Source: Vicinamibacterales bacterium
GTDB taxonomy: Bacteria; Acidobacteriota; Vicinamibacteria; Vicinamibacterales; UBA2999
Reading direction: 5' to 3'
Assembly (NCBI GenBank): GCA_041659285.1
Contig: JBAZYO010000005.1
Location: 1 to 64,000, forward strand
Length of the DNA: 64,000 nucleotides
Below are positions 48,119 to 58,512 of this stretch, piece by piece. Position numbers and translations under genes: made by a program. Numbering within the stretch: the first letter of the stretch is position 1; each line of letters begins with the position of its first letter. Below the pieces are notes generated by a model. That model searched no databases, was not told the origin of the DNA, and was given only the letters and a program-made list of their open reading frames with translations.

Positions 48119-49015
48119 ATGGAGAAACGACCCGCACTCGGCAAGGGCCTGAGCGCCCTGATTCCCGACGCCGCCGACGCGCTGAACACGCCGCGCGCGT
48201 CCCTCGACGTGGACATCGACCTGCTCGAGCCCAACACCTACCAGCCCCGCGGCCACATGGACGACGAGCGGCTGGAGGATCTCGCCCGATCGATTCGCGC
48301 CAACGGCGTGATTCAACCGATTGTCGTCCGCAAGCTCGCCAACGCCGGCACCGGCCGCGATCGCTACCAGATCATCGCCGGCGAGCGCCGCTGGCGCGCC
48401 GCGCAGCGCGCCCAGCTCTCAAGAGTCCCGATCGTCGTCAAGGAGGTCGCGAGCGGCGACAAGAAGCGACTGCTCGAGATGGCGCTGATCGAGAACATCC
48501 AGCGCGAAGACCTGAACCCGATGGAGGCCGCGGCCGGGTATCAGCGGCTCGTGGACGAATTTCACTTGAAGCAGGAAGACATCGCCGCGCAGGTCGGCAA
48601 AGACCGCGCGACGGTGGCCAACTACCTGCGCCTGCTGAAGCTGCCCGAGGAAGTGCGCGGCAACGTCGCGTCCGGGGCGCTGTCAATGGGACACGCCCGC
48701 GCGATTGTGGCGCTGGCGACCGACGTCGACCAGCTGCGCCTGGCCCGCGACGTCGTCTCGCGCGGCCTTTCGGTGCGCGAGACCGAGGCGCTGGTCAAGC
48801 ACGCGCTCGCGAAGAAAGAGCCCGAGCCCGAGAAGAAGGCCGCGTCGAAGAAGGACGTGCACACGCGCGCGGCCGAAGATCAGCTGCGCCTCTCGCTCGG
48901 CACGCCGGTGGAGATCAAGCGCCGCGGCAAGGGCGGCACGATCGCCATTACGTTCACCAACGAAACCGAACTGCAGCGACTGTACGAGTACTTGACCGAG
49001 AACACACGGAAGTAA
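48119..49015 (+). CDS. parB: Chromosome-partitioning protein ParB (Spo0J)
   Basis: Binds parS and loads on DNA as a CTP-dependent clamp. 298 residues. Start MEKRPALGKGLSALIP is typical. The N-terminal domain has ANGVIQPIVVRKL and the GERRWRAA motif (about 90), followed by the ENIQREDLNPMEAA region and the helix-turn-helix KQEDIAAQVGKDRATVANYLRLLKLP. The C-terminal part is Lys/Glu-rich and ends in a leucine-containing dimerisation region. The last codons are followed 4 bp later by the selD start. Confidence 0.94.
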   Translation: MEKRPALGKGLSALIPDAADALNTPRASLDVDIDLLEPNTYQPRGHMDDERLEDLARSIRANGVIQPIVVRKLANAGTGRDRYQIIAGERRWRAAQRAQLSRVPIVVKEVASGDKKRLLEMALIENIQREDLNPMEAAAGYQRLVDEFHLKQEDIAAQVGKDRATVANYLRLLKLPEEVRGNVASGALSMGHARAIVALATDVDQLRLARDVVSRGLSVRETEALVKHALAKKEPEPEKKAASKKDVHTRAAEDQLRLSLGTPVEIKRRGKGGTIAITFTNETELQRLYEYLTENTRK

Positions 49016-49019
49016 ACAC

Positions 49020-50066
49020 ATGACTGAACAACAAAGGCGCCGGCTGACCGAGATGGTCAGCTGCGCTGGTTGAGCGAGCAAACTCGCCGCGGGCGAGCTC
49101 GCTCAGGTTCTGAGCGGCATACCAGTTCAAACCGACCCACGTATCCTGGTTGACTACAGGACTGCGGACGATGCCGGTGTGTACGCGTGGGAGAGCGGTC
49201 CGGCGCTGGTGCAGACGGTGGATTTCTTCACGCCGATCGTGGACGACCCCTATCTCTACGGGCAGATCGCGGCGGCCAATGCGCTGAGCGACGTCTACGC
49301 CATGGGCGGGCGGCCGCTGACCGCGCTGGCCATCGGCGCGTTCCCTCAAGACGGCCTGCCGACCGAAGACATCGCGCAGATCTTCCGCGGCGGCTTCGAC
49401 AAGCTGCGCGAGGCCGGGGTGGCGCTGCTCGGCGGGCACACCGTGCAGGATCGCGAGATCAAGTTCGGCTATTCAGTGACCGGCTCCGTTGATCCGAAAC
49501 GCATCCTCACCAACGCCGGCGCCAGGGCCGGGGACCGCCTGATCCTCACCAAGCCGATCGGCACCGGCATTGTCGGCACCGCCATCAAGTTCGGCCGCGC
49601 CCCGGGCGCGGTGGTGGACCACGCCGTGGCGTCCATGCTCACCCTTAACCGGGCGGCAGCGGAGGCCATTGCTCATTTGGATGGCGTGCACGCGTGCACC
49701 GACATCACCGGCTTCGGCCTGGCTGGCCACGGGTCCGAAATGGCGGCAGCCAGCCACGTCACGCTGGCGCTTGACGCCGCCGCGCTCCCTTTGATCCCCG
49801 GGGTCCTGGAGCTGGTGAGCGGCAACAAGTCCGGCGGCATGGGCACCAACCGTGAGTACTTCGCGGGCGGCGTCGAGTTCGGTCCGGACGTCAAGGCAGA
49901 GCTTAGAGACCTCATCTTCGACCCCCAGACCTCCGGTGGACTGTTCCTGTCGGTGGACCAGTCCCAAGCCGGCCTGGCGCTTGACCTTCTGACGAAGGCG
50001 GGAGTTCCGGCCTGTTTTGTTGGGGTGGTCGAGGTCGAAGGCGGTTCGCGACTGAAAGTCACCTAA
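49020..50066 (+). CDS. selD: Selenide, water dikinase SelD, itself a selenoprotein (Sec18)
   Basis: Makes selenophosphate, the selenium donor for selenocysteine. A TGA at 49071-49073 interrupts the frame, and the reading continues without shift to the TAA at 50064-50066, giving 348 residues. Around the TGA the sequence is MVSCAG-(TGA)-ASK, matching the E. coli GAGCGCK segment: the TGA is at the catalytic Cys17 position and the conserved Lys20 follows three residues later. The rest is intact SelD (DFFTPIVDDPYLYGQIAAANALSD near residue 62, ATP-binding GGHTVQDREIKFGYSV, GFGLAGHGSEM). ATG 49020 gives the normal N-terminal region; GTG or ATG starts after the TGA would lose the active site. It sits 4 bp after parB, and the F-ATPase operon follows. 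Confidence 0.95.
49074..49102 (+). promoter_or_regulatory. Candidate bacterial SECIS hairpin after the TGA of selD
   Basis: CTCGCC (49083-49088) pairs with GGCGAG (49092-49097) around the loop GCG, and the lower stem GCGAG (49074-49078) pairs with CTCGC (49098-49102) after a bulge. The loop starts with G 18 nt from the T of TGA (49071), the same spacing as in the thioredoxin-like gene. Confidence 0.65.
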
Positions 50067-50109
50067 GTTCTGGCGTTTGCCCAAGTCTGACGGCCGTCCA
50101 GGTCTTAAC

Positions 50110-50149
50110 CCTAGGCCCCTTAGGCACCTTAGGCCCCCTAGGCACCCTA
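50110..50149. repeat. Short tandem TTAGGCACC/CTAGGCCCC repeat between selD and the ATPase operon
   Basis: CCTAGGCCCCTTAGGCACC and TTAGGCCCCCTAGGCACC alternate. No gene is seen in 50067-50174. No hairpin-plus-T-run terminator is visible. Confidence 0.6.
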
Positions 50150-50174
50150 CTTTCCGCGTGATACGATTAACCGT

Positions 50175-50600
50175 TTGTTAACACCAGACATCACCACCCT
50201 TTGGGTCGTCGCGTTCCTCCTCCTGTGCACGTATCTGCTGAACACCCTCGTGTTCAAGCCGATTCTCCAGGTGATCGACCAGCGTAGCGGCGCCGTTCGC
50301 GGCGCCCGCGAGCTGGCGGATTCCGCGGCCCATAAGGCCACCGCCGCCGCCGCTGAATACGACCAGAAACTCAACGCCGCGCGCGCCGAGGTGTACGGCC
50401 AGATGGACGACATGCGCAAGGCCGCGCTCGACAAGCGCGCCACGCTGCTCGGCAACACCCGCGCGACCGTCGAACAGGAACTGAAGACCGCCACCGCCCG
50501 CGTGCAGCAGGAATCGCAAGCTGCCCGCGACACGCTCGACCGTGACGCAAACAACCTGGCCGGCGCCATCGTGTCGCGTGTGCTGGGTCGCGCCTCCTAA
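50175..50600 (+). CDS. atpF: F-type ATP synthase subunit b' (AtpF-like)
   Basis: Peripheral stalk subunit, 141 residues: one N-terminal transmembrane helix (TTLWVVAFLLLCTYLLNTLVF) and a long Ala/Glu/Arg-rich coiled coil. TTG at 50175 gives MLTPDIT; no ATG fits. It is the first gene of a run with a second b-type gene, the arrangement that gives heterodimeric b/b' stalks. The repeat at 50110 precedes it. Confidence 0.82.
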   Translation: MLTPDITTLWVVAFLLLCTYLLNTLVFKPILQVIDQRSGAVRGARELADSAAHKATAAAAEYDQKLNAARAEVYGQMDDMRKAALDKRATLLGNTRATVEQELKTATARVQQESQAARDTLDRDANNLAGAIVSRVLGRAS

Positions 50601-50621
50601 GCAACAAGGCCGGAAATAGAA

Positions 50622-51293
50622 GTGACCAGCACATTCCTCGCCGCTTGTGAATTAAAGCGCAAACTATCAGCGGCGCTTCTTGTCGCCGCTTTGATGGCGT
50701 TTTCGGCGCCCGCCCTCGCCACGACCCGAGAGCATTCGCCTTCGCCGGCTACGCCGGCTTCGGCGGAACAAGCGCATGCGCCGGAAGCGGAGCATGCCGC
50801 TGAGCACAGCATCACCGACATGATCCTCGGCATGGGCTGGCCCATCGCCAACTTCATCATCTTCGTCGGCGTCATCTACTACTTCGGCAACGGCCCGCTG
50901 AAGGACTACCTCGCCACGCGCAGCGCCGCCATCCGCAAGGACCTGGTCGAGGCCGCCGCGCTCAAGGCCGCCGCCACCGCGCAACTCGCCACCATCGAAC
51001 AGAAGCTCCAGGCGCTGCCGGGCGAGCTGAATGCGCTGCGCACCCGCGGCGCCGAAGAGATTGTCGCGGAAGAGAAGCGGATTGCCGCCGCCGCCGAGGC
51101 CGATCGCGAACGCCTGCTCGAGCAGACGCGCCGCGAGATCGACCTGCAGGTGCGGCTGGCCAAAAAAGAGATCCTCGAACACGCCGCCGACCTGTCGGTG
51201 CAGCTCGCCACCGAGCGCATCAAGAAAGAAACCACGCCGGCGGATCAGGATCGCCTGGTCGATCGCTATCTCGATCAGGTGAAGAAGAACTAG
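50622..51293 (+). CDS. atpF: F-type ATP synthase subunit b with N-terminal signal-like extension
   Basis: 223 residues. The first about 55 residues include a hydrophobic signal-like stretch (LSAALLVAALMAFSAPALA) and an Ala/Pro/His/Glu-rich linker. The membrane helix follows (ILGMGWPIANFIIFVGVIYYF, about 66-86), then the coiled coil ending in DRYLDQVKK. GTG at 50622. The extension is longer than in common b subunits (about 156 residues), so the mature protein may be processed. It precedes atpH by 2 bp. Confidence 0.84.
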   Translation: MTSTFLAACELKRKLSAALLVAALMAFSAPALATTREHSPSPATPASAEQAHAPEAEHAAEHSITDMILGMGWPIANFIIFVGVIYYFGNGPLKDYLATRSAAIRKDLVEAAALKAAATAQLATIEQKLQALPGELNALRTRGAEEIVAEEKRIAAAAEADRERLLEQTRREIDLQVRLAKKEILEHAADLSVQLATERIKKETTPADQDRLVDRYLDQVKKN

Positions 51294-51295
51294 CC

Positions 51296-51841
51296 ATGTC
51301 GCTACGCACCTCCGCCAACCGCTACGCCAAGGCCCTGTTCGACGTCGTCGTCGAAGAAAAGAACGACCTCGCCCAGGTCGACCGCGATCTGCAGGCCGTC
51401 GTGGCGATGATGCACGAGAGCCCCGAGCTGGCGAGCGCCGCCGGCCGGAGCGGCGTGACCGCAGCCGCGCGCAAGTCGCTGATGGAGGCGGTGGCCGACA
51501 AGATGGGCCTGGCCACGCCGGTGAAGAAGCTTCTCGTGCTGCTCGCCGAGAGCCGCAAGCTGAACCTCATCCCGGACCTGTCGGCCGCCTACCAGGAACG
51601 GCTGCTCGCGCACCAGAACATCGTGCGCGCCGATGTGACCAGCGCGGCGCCGCTGTCGGCGGAGAAGACGCAGGAACTGGCCGCGAGCCTCGGCAAGGTC
51701 ACGGGCAAGAAAGTGGAACTGTCGGTCAGCGTTGACCCCGAGCTGCTCGGTGGCGTCGTCGCGAAGATCGGCAGCACGGTGTATGACGGAAGCGTCAGGA
51801 CGCAGTTGACGCGGATGCGCCAGCAGTTGGTCGAGAAATAG
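51296..51841 (+). CDS. atpH: F-type ATP synthase subunit delta
   Basis: Links F1 to the peripheral stalk. 181 residues, normal length. N-terminal LRTSANRYAKALFDVVVEE and the C-terminal VSVDPELLGGVVAKIGSTVYDGSVRTQL segment are typical. ATG 2 bp after the second b gene. Confidence 0.92.
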   Translation: MSLRTSANRYAKALFDVVVEEKNDLAQVDRDLQAVVAMMHESPELASAAGRSGVTAAARKSLMEAVADKMGLATPVKKLLVLLAESRKLNLIPDLSAAYQERLLAHQNIVRADVTSAAPLSAEKTQELAASLGKVTGKKVELSVSVDPELLGGVVAKIGSTVYDGSVRTQLTRMRQQLVEK

Positions 51842-51844
51842 GAA

Positions 51845-51904
51845 GGTCCGGCTAAAGCCGGACACCACATTGGTGGGAATGTAGCGTCCGCCTTTAGCCG
51901 GACC
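51845..51904. repeat. Paired GTCCGGCTTTAGCCGGAC palindromes between atpH and atpA
   Basis: Two copies in opposite orientation (51846-51863 and 51886-51903), together with flanking CCACATT/AATGT arms, form one long imperfect inverted repeat. The second copy has a CGCC in place of CGGC. Confidence 0.7.
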
Positions 51905-51914
51905 AAAGAAGCTT

Positions 51915-53450
51915 ATGAGCATAAAAGCCGACGAGATTTCCAAGATCATCCGCGAACAGATCGGCAGCTTTGCCGTCGCCGTAGACGTGGCCGAGACCGG
52001 CACCGTGGTTTCAGTGGGTGACGGCATCGCGCGCGTCCACGGCTGCCAGCGCGCCATGGCGGGCGAGATGCTCGAATTCCCGCATGGGGTATTCGGCATC
52101 GCCCTCAACCTTGAAGAAGACAGCGTCGGCACCGTGTTGCTGGGCGACTTCACGGCGATCAAGGAAGGCGACCCCGTCAAGCGCACCGGACGCATCATCT
52201 CGGTGCCGGTGGGCGAGGAAATGCTCGGCCGTGTCGTCAACGCGCTGGGCCAGCCGATTGACGGCAAGGGTCCGATCCTGACCAAGAAGCTGTCGCCGAT
52301 CGAGCGCATTGCTCCCGGCGTGGTCGATCGCCAGCCGGTGCGCGAGCCGATGCAGACCGGCCTCAAATCGATTGACGGCATGGTGCCGATTGGCCGCGGC
52401 CAGCGCGAGTTGATCATCGGCGACCGCCAGACCGGCAAGACCGCGGTGGCGCTCGACACCATCCTCAACCAGAAAGACACCGGCGTCATCTGCATCTACA
52501 ACGCCATCGGCCAGAAGCAGTCCACGGTGGCGCAGGTCGTGCGCACGCTGGAAGAAGCCGATGCGATGCGCTACACCATTGTCGTCGCCGCTACCGCGTC
52601 GGACCCGGCGCCGATGCTCTACATCAGCCCGTACTCGGCGACGGCGATGGGTGAGTACTTCCGCGACAGCGGCAAGCACGCGCTGCTGATTTACGACGAC
52701 CTCTCGAAGCACGCGCAGTCGTATCGTGAAATCTCGCTGCTGCTCCGCCGTCCGCCCGGCCGCGAGGCCTACCCCGGCGACGTCTTCTACCTGCACTCGC
52801 GGCTGCTGGAGAGAGCGGCGAAGCTGAACGACAAGCTGGGCGGCGGCTCGCTGACCTCCTTGCCGATCATCGAAACCCAGGCGGGCGACCTGTCGGCGTA
52901 CATCCCGACCAACGTGATCTCGATCACCGACGGCCAGATCTTCCTGGAAGCCGACCTGTTCAACCAGGGCGTGCGCCCGGCCATCAACGTCGGCAACTCG
53001 GTGTCGCGCGTCGGCGGCTCGGCGCAGATCAAGGCGATGCGCCAGGTGGCGGGCACGCTGCGACTCGACCTCGCGCAGTATCGCGAGCTGTCGGCGTTCG
53101 CGCAGTTCGGCAGCAGCGACCTCGACAAGGCGACGCAGAACCAGTTGAACCGCGGCGCCCGTCTCGTTGAAGTGCTGAAGCAGAAGCAGTACGCGCCGCT
53201 CGCGGTCGAGCAGCAGGTGACTATTCTCTACGCCGGCGTCAACGGCTTCCTCGACAGCATCGCGGTGGCCGACGTCGGCGCCGCGCAGGACGAGCTGGTC
53301 AAGTTCATGCAGACCCGCTACGGCAACGTGCTGCAGGCGATCCGCGAAAAGAAGACCCTGGACGACGGGCTCAAGGCCGACTTGAACGCGGCGTTGAAGG
53401 AATTCGGTGAACACTTCGTGGCGATGAAGGGCAGCCTGGCGAAGGCCTAG
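51915..53450 (+). CDS. atpA: F-type ATP synthase subunit alpha
   Basis: Regulatory/structural F1 subunit, 511 residues. Walker A GDRQTGKTAV (about 170-179), the signature PAINVGNSVSRVGG near 355, and the C-terminal region are all present. ATG at 51915 follows the repeat pair by 11 bp. atpG starts 1 bp after its stop. Confidence 0.96.
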   Translation: MSIKADEISKIIREQIGSFAVAVDVAETGTVVSVGDGIARVHGCQRAMAGEMLEFPHGVFGIALNLEEDSVGTVLLGDFTAIKEGDPVKRTGRIISVPVGEEMLGRVVNALGQPIDGKGPILTKKLSPIERIAPGVVDRQPVREPMQTGLKSIDGMVPIGRGQRELIIGDRQTGKTAVALDTILNQKDTGVICIYNAIGQKQSTVAQVVRTLEEADAMRYTIVVAATASDPAPMLYISPYSATAMGEYFRDSGKHALLIYDDLSKHAQSYREISLLLRRPPGREAYPGDVFYLHSRLLERAAKLNDKLGGGSLTSLPIIETQAGDLSAYIPTNVISITDGQIFLEADLFNQGVRPAINVGNSVSRVGGSAQIKAMRQVAGTLRLDLAQYRELSAFAQFGSSDLDKATQNQLNRGARLVEVLKQKQYAPLAVEQQVTILYAGVNGFLDSIAVADVGAAQDELVKFMQTRYGNVLQAIREKKTLDDGLKADLNAALKEFGEHFVAMKGSLAKA

Positions 53451-53451
53451 C

Positions 53452-54363
53452 ATGCCGTCACTTATCGACATTCGCCGCCGCGTCCGCGCCGTCAAGTCGA
53501 CGCAGCAGATCACGAAGGCCATGAAAATGGTCTCGTCGTCGAAGCTGCGCCGGGCGCAGGAACGCATTCTCCGCGGGCGTCCGTACGCGCAGGAGATGCT
53601 CCGGGTGTTCAACAACCTGGCGACGCGGACCGACAGCGCGAAGCACCCGCTGCTGAACGACGATCCGCTGGCCGCGCGCACGCTGCTGATCGTGATCACC
53701 GCCGACCGCGGGCTGTGCGGCAGCTTCAACACCAACGTCGCCAAGGCGGCGCTGCAGTTCTCGATCGACCAGCCGAAGTCGCCCGACGGCCGCGACGTCG
53801 CCATGGCGCTGGTCGGCCGCAAGGGCCGTGACTTCTTCATGCGCCGCGGCTTCGACGTGCTCTACGAGGAAGTCGGCCTGTTCCAGCAGGTGAAGTGGGC
53901 GCACGCGCAGGCGATCGCCTCGACTGCGATCAAGGAATTCCTGGGGCCCGAGATCAGCTCCGTTTACCTGGTCTACAACGAGTTCCGGTCGGTGATTTCG
54001 CAGCGCGTCGTGATTGAAAAGCTGCTGCCGATTCCCCGTCTTCGCGCCGAAGACACGAACTCCGGCGCTTCCGCCTTGGCTACGCCGGACGCATCGGCTT
54101 CCCCGGCGGTGGATTACCTGTTCGAGCCCGACCCGCAGGAGTTGCTGAACACGCTGCTGCCGTTGCACGTGGCGGTACAGGTCAATCGCGCGCTGCTCGA
54201 GTCGTCCGCCGCCGAACATGCGGCGCGCATGCAGTCGATGGACAGCGCCACCCGGAACGCCAAGGAAATGGTGGACCGGCTGACGCTCTACATGAACAAG
54301 GTTCGTCAGGCCGCGATTACGCGCGAGATTATTGAAGTGGTTTCGGGAGCCCAGGCAACGTAG
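53452..54363 (+). CDS. atpG: F-type ATP synthase subunit gamma
   Basis: Central rotor shaft, 303 residues. N-terminal helix DIRRRVRAVKSTQQITKAMKMV and C-terminal ARMQSMDSATRNAKEMVDRL with RQAAITREIIEVVSGA fit the family. Residues about 204-221 (NSGASALATPDASASPA) are a low-complexity insertion before YLFEPDPQELL. The stop lies in a repeat block. Confidence 0.94.
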   Translation: MPSLIDIRRRVRAVKSTQQITKAMKMVSSSKLRRAQERILRGRPYAQEMLRVFNNLATRTDSAKHPLLNDDPLAARTLLIVITADRGLCGSFNTNVAKAALQFSIDQPKSPDGRDVAMALVGRKGRDFFMRRGFDVLYEEVGLFQQVKWAHAQAIASTAIKEFLGPEISSVYLVYNEFRSVISQRVVIEKLLPIPRLRAEDTNSGASALATPDASASPAVDYLFEPDPQELLNTLLPLHVAVQVNRALLESSAAEHAARMQSMDSATRNAKEMVDRLTLYMNKVRQAAITREIIEVVSGAQAT

Positions 54364-54446
54364 TCCGGCTAAAGCCGGACGCCACATTGATGTCCGGCAC
54401 AAACCGGACCAGCAGGTTCGATTGTAGTGTCCGGCTTTAGCCGGAC
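54363..54446. repeat. Three GTCCGGC-type palindromes between atpG and atpD
   Basis: Copies at 54363-54380, 54392-54409 (degenerate, GTCCGGCACAAACCGGAC) and 54429-54446, in a spacer of less than 100 bp. Flanking CCACATT and TTGTAGT units also resemble those at 51845-51904. Confidence 0.72.
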
Positions 54447-54461
54447 CGGCAGCGAGAACAT

Positions 54462-55910
<1,449 letters not shown>

Positions 55911-55913
55911 CCC

Positions 55914-56330
55914 ATGGCACTACCCACCAAAATCACGCTGCACATCGTCTCGCCCGACCACTCCTTCTCGCAGGAAGTGGACGAGGTGTCGTTGCCGGGC
56001 GTGGAAGGGGACTTCGGCGTGCTGCCCGGGCACACGCCGTTCTTCACCGCGATCCGCACCGGCGCGATGACGTATCGGCAGGGCACGGCGAAGCACAGCC
56101 TGCTGGTGTCGGTGGGGTTCGTGGAAGTGCTGCCCGACAAGGTGTCGGTGCTGGCGCAGGTGGCCGAGCGCGCCGAGGATCTCGACCAGGCGCGCGCCGA
56201 GGCCGGCATGAAGCGCGCGGAAGAAGTGATGGGCGCCGTGCCCCACGAGATCGACTTCGAGCGTGCGCGGCTGGCCATGCTCCGCACGTTGCAGCAACTG
56301 CAGGCGGAAAGCCGCAGAGGCGGTGTTTAG
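55914..56330 (+). CDS. atpC: F-type ATP synthase subunit epsilon
   Basis: 138 residues. The N-terminal beta-sandwich (LHIVSPDHSFSQEVDEVSLPG, LPGHTPFFTAIRTG) and the two-helix C-terminal part are typical. ATG 3 bp after atpD. The ABC permease gene begins 8 bp before its stop. The operon lacks atpI, atpB and atpE, which must be elsewhere if this is a full enzyme. Confidence 0.93.
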   Translation: MALPTKITLHIVSPDHSFSQEVDEVSLPGVEGDFGVLPGHTPFFTAIRTGAMTYRQGTAKHSLLVSVGFVEVLPDKVSVLAQVAERAEDLDQARAEAGMKRAEEVMGAVPHEIDFERARLAMLRTLQQLQAESRRGGV

Positions 56331-57117
56331 CAGTCTCGCGAAGCTCGTTCGCTACCGCGGGCTGATCCAGACGCTGGTCGTCCGCGATCTCAAGGCGCGC
56401 TACCGCGGCTCGGTGCTCGGTTTCTTCTGGTCGTTCTTCAACCCGGCCCTCCTCCTCTTCATCTACACCTTCGTCTTCACCAAGGTGTTGCCGTCGAGCC
56501 ATCCGCCCAGCATGGAGCCGTTCGCGCTGTTCATGTTTTGCGGCATCCTGCCGTGGACGTGGTTCTCCTCCTCGCTGCTCGAGTCGTCCAACACGCTGAT
56601 CGCCGGCGGCAACCTGATCAAGAAGGTGCTGTTCCCGGCGGAGGTGCTGCCGATCGTCACGGTGCTGGCGAACATGGTGCACTTCTTCCTGGGCCTGCCG
56701 ATCCTCGCGGCGTTTGTCCTCTACTACCAGCGGCCGGTTGATCCGCTGGAGTTGCTGTGGCTGCCGGTGATCGTGCTGGTGCAGTTGGTCCTGACCACCG
56801 GGCTGGCGCTGTTCCTGTCGGCACTGACGGTGCACTTCCGCGACCTGAAGGACCTGCTCGGCAACATCCTGACGCTGTGGTTCTTCGCCACGCCGATCAT
56901 CTACTCGGTGGACATGGCGCCGGCCGACATGCGGTGGTGGTTGAACATCAACCCGATGACCCACCTGATGCGGTCGTACCAGGAAGTGCTGTTCTTCGAA
57001 GGGCCGTTCGGCCACCAGCAATGGCTGGCCGCGCTCGGCCTCGGCTCGATCGTGGTGTTCCTGGCCGGGTATTTCGTATTCGATCGGTTGCGGGATAGCT
57101 TCGCGGAAGAAGTATGA
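56323..57117 (+). CDS. ABC-2 type polysaccharide exporter permease (Wzm-like)
   Basis: 264 residues, about six membrane helices (SVLGFFWSFFNPALLLFIYTFVF, ILPWTWFSSSLLESS, FFLGLPILAAFVLYY, VQLVLTTGLALFLSAL, LTLWFFATPIIYSV, LGSIVVFLAGYFVF). The N-terminal RDLKARYRGSVLGFFWSF is characteristic of Wzm/TagG permeases. GTG at 56323 overlaps atpC; the longer ORF to 56263 is inside atpC. Paired with the ATPase gene that overlaps its stop by 4 bp. Exports an undecaprenol-linked O-antigen or similar glycan. Confidence 0.85.
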   Translation: MFSSLAKLVRYRGLIQTLVVRDLKARYRGSVLGFFWSFFNPALLLFIYTFVFTKVLPSSHPPSMEPFALFMFCGILPWTWFSSSLLESSNTLIAGGNLIKKVLFPAEVLPIVTVLANMVHFFLGLPILAAFVLYYQRPVDPLELLWLPVIVLVQLVLTTGLALFLSALTVHFRDLKDLLGNILTLWFFATPIIYSVDMAPADMRWWLNINPMTHLMRSYQEVLFFEGPFGHQQWLAALGLGSIVVFLAGYFVFDRLRDSFAEEV

Positions 57118-58472
57118 AGCCGGCAATCGACGTCATCAACGTCTCCAAGGTCTACCGGCGCTACGCGCGGCGGCGGCAGTTTGCCACGCTCAAGTCGGCG
57201 TTGCTTGACGGCAGCCTGCTCGGCGACCTGAAGCCGGACGAGACGTTCCAGGCCCTCAAGAACGTGTCGTTCTCGGTGCCGAAGGGCTGCACCTACGGCG
57301 TGATTGGCCGCAACGGCTCCGGCAAGAGCACGCTGCTCAAGTGCGTGGCCGGCATCACCCGGCCGACCGAGGGCAAGGTGGTCGTTGACGGCCGCATCTC
57401 GGCGCTGATCGAACTGGGCGCCGGCTTCCACCCCGAGATCTCCGGCCGCGAGAACATCTTCATCAACGGCATCATGCTGGGCCTCACCAAGAAGCAGATC
57501 CAGCGCCGCTTCGACGAGATTGTCGACTTCGCCGAGATGCAGGACTTCATCGACGCGCCGGTGAAGACCTACTCGTCGGGCATGTACATGCGCCTCGGGT
57601 TCGCGGTGGCCATTCACGTCGATCCCGAAGTGCTGCTGGTGGACGAGGTGCTGGCGGTGGGCGACCAGGGCTTCACCCACAAGTGCCTCGACAAGTTCTC
57701 GGAGTTCCGGCGCCGCAACAAGTCGATCCTGCTGGTCACGCACTCACTCGACCTGGTGGAGAAGTTCTGCGACGAAGCACACTGGCTCGACAAGGGCGTG
57801 TCGCGCGGCGAGGGCGACCCCAAGCGCGTGGTCGCCGCCTACATCATCAACGTCGAAGACAGCGAAGAGAACGAGCTCGCCAAGGCCGAGGCCATGCGCG
57901 TCGCCGCGTCAGCGTCTGAGGTTCCCCAGGCTCCGCCACCCGACGTGGATGGTGAGAGCGCTCCCGAGAATCCGGTGGACGACGCGGAGACGGTGAGGGA
58001 CGGGTTCAAGTCCACCGAAGGCCGCTGGGGCACGCGCGAGATCGAGATCACGAACGTCTCGATCAGCGGACCCGACGGCGAGTCGGGCCACGTGTTCCAG
58101 AGCGGCGACGACATCAAGGTGCACATGACGATGACGGCCAAGGAGCCGATCACGGACTTCGTGTTCGGCCTCGGCCTGTTCAACGCCGACGGCGTGTGCG
58201 TCTACGGCACCAACACCAACCTCGAGGAGTTCCAGCCCAGCGAGATCGTGGGTGAGTGCTCGGTCACGTTCGAGATCGATAGCCTCGACCTCGTTGAAGG
58301 CACCTACCGCCTGGACCTCGCGGCTCACAAGGCCGATGGTTACCCGTACGATTATCACCGGCTGCTCTACACCTTCCGCATCAAGTCGCGCGTGAGGGAC
58401 GTGGGCATTTACCGTCCGGCCCACCGGTGGACGTTCGGCGGCGGCATCACCTTCAAAGGCTCCGCCGAGTAA
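57114..58472 (+). CDS. ABC exporter ATPase with C-terminal glycan-recognition domain (Wzt-like)
   Basis: 452 residues. The nucleotide-binding domain has Walker A GRNGSGKSTLLKCVAG (about 64-79), the signature YSSGMYMRLGFAVA (about 148-161), and Walker B PEVLLVDEVLAVGD. The C-terminal part (about 300-452) is a beta-sandwich carbohydrate-binding domain of the Wzt type, as in O-antigen exporters that read a terminal modification. A methyl group is one such cap; a methyltransferase gene lies at 3319, too far away to link safely. The C-terminal residues include an Asp/Pro-rich linker near 270-290. Confidence 0.88.
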   Translation: MKPAIDVINVSKVYRRYARRRQFATLKSALLDGSLLGDLKPDETFQALKNVSFSVPKGCTYGVIGRNGSGKSTLLKCVAGITRPTEGKVVVDGRISALIELGAGFHPEISGRENIFINGIMLGLTKKQIQRRFDEIVDFAEMQDFIDAPVKTYSSGMYMRLGFAVAIHVDPEVLLVDEVLAVGDQGFTHKCLDKFSEFRRRNKSILLVTHSLDLVEKFCDEAHWLDKGVSRGEGDPKRVVAAYIINVEDSEENELAKAEAMRVAASASEVPQAPPPDVDGESAPENPVDDAETVRDGFKSTEGRWGTREIEITNVSISGPDGESGHVFQSGDDIKVHMTMTAKEPITDFVFGLGLFNADGVCVYGTNTNLEEFQPSEIVGECSVTFEIDSLDLVEGTYRLDLAAHKADGYPYDYHRLLYTFRIKSRVRDVGIYRPAHRWTFGGGITFKGSAE

Positions 58473-58512
58473 TGATGATGTCGCCTCCGTCTCTAGGCGG
58501 AGCGAGGGGCGA

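Noticed and set aside
49179..50066. A selD start downstream of the TGA
   Set aside because: It would remove the N-terminal active-site segment that is conserved and readable in frame up to ATG 49020.
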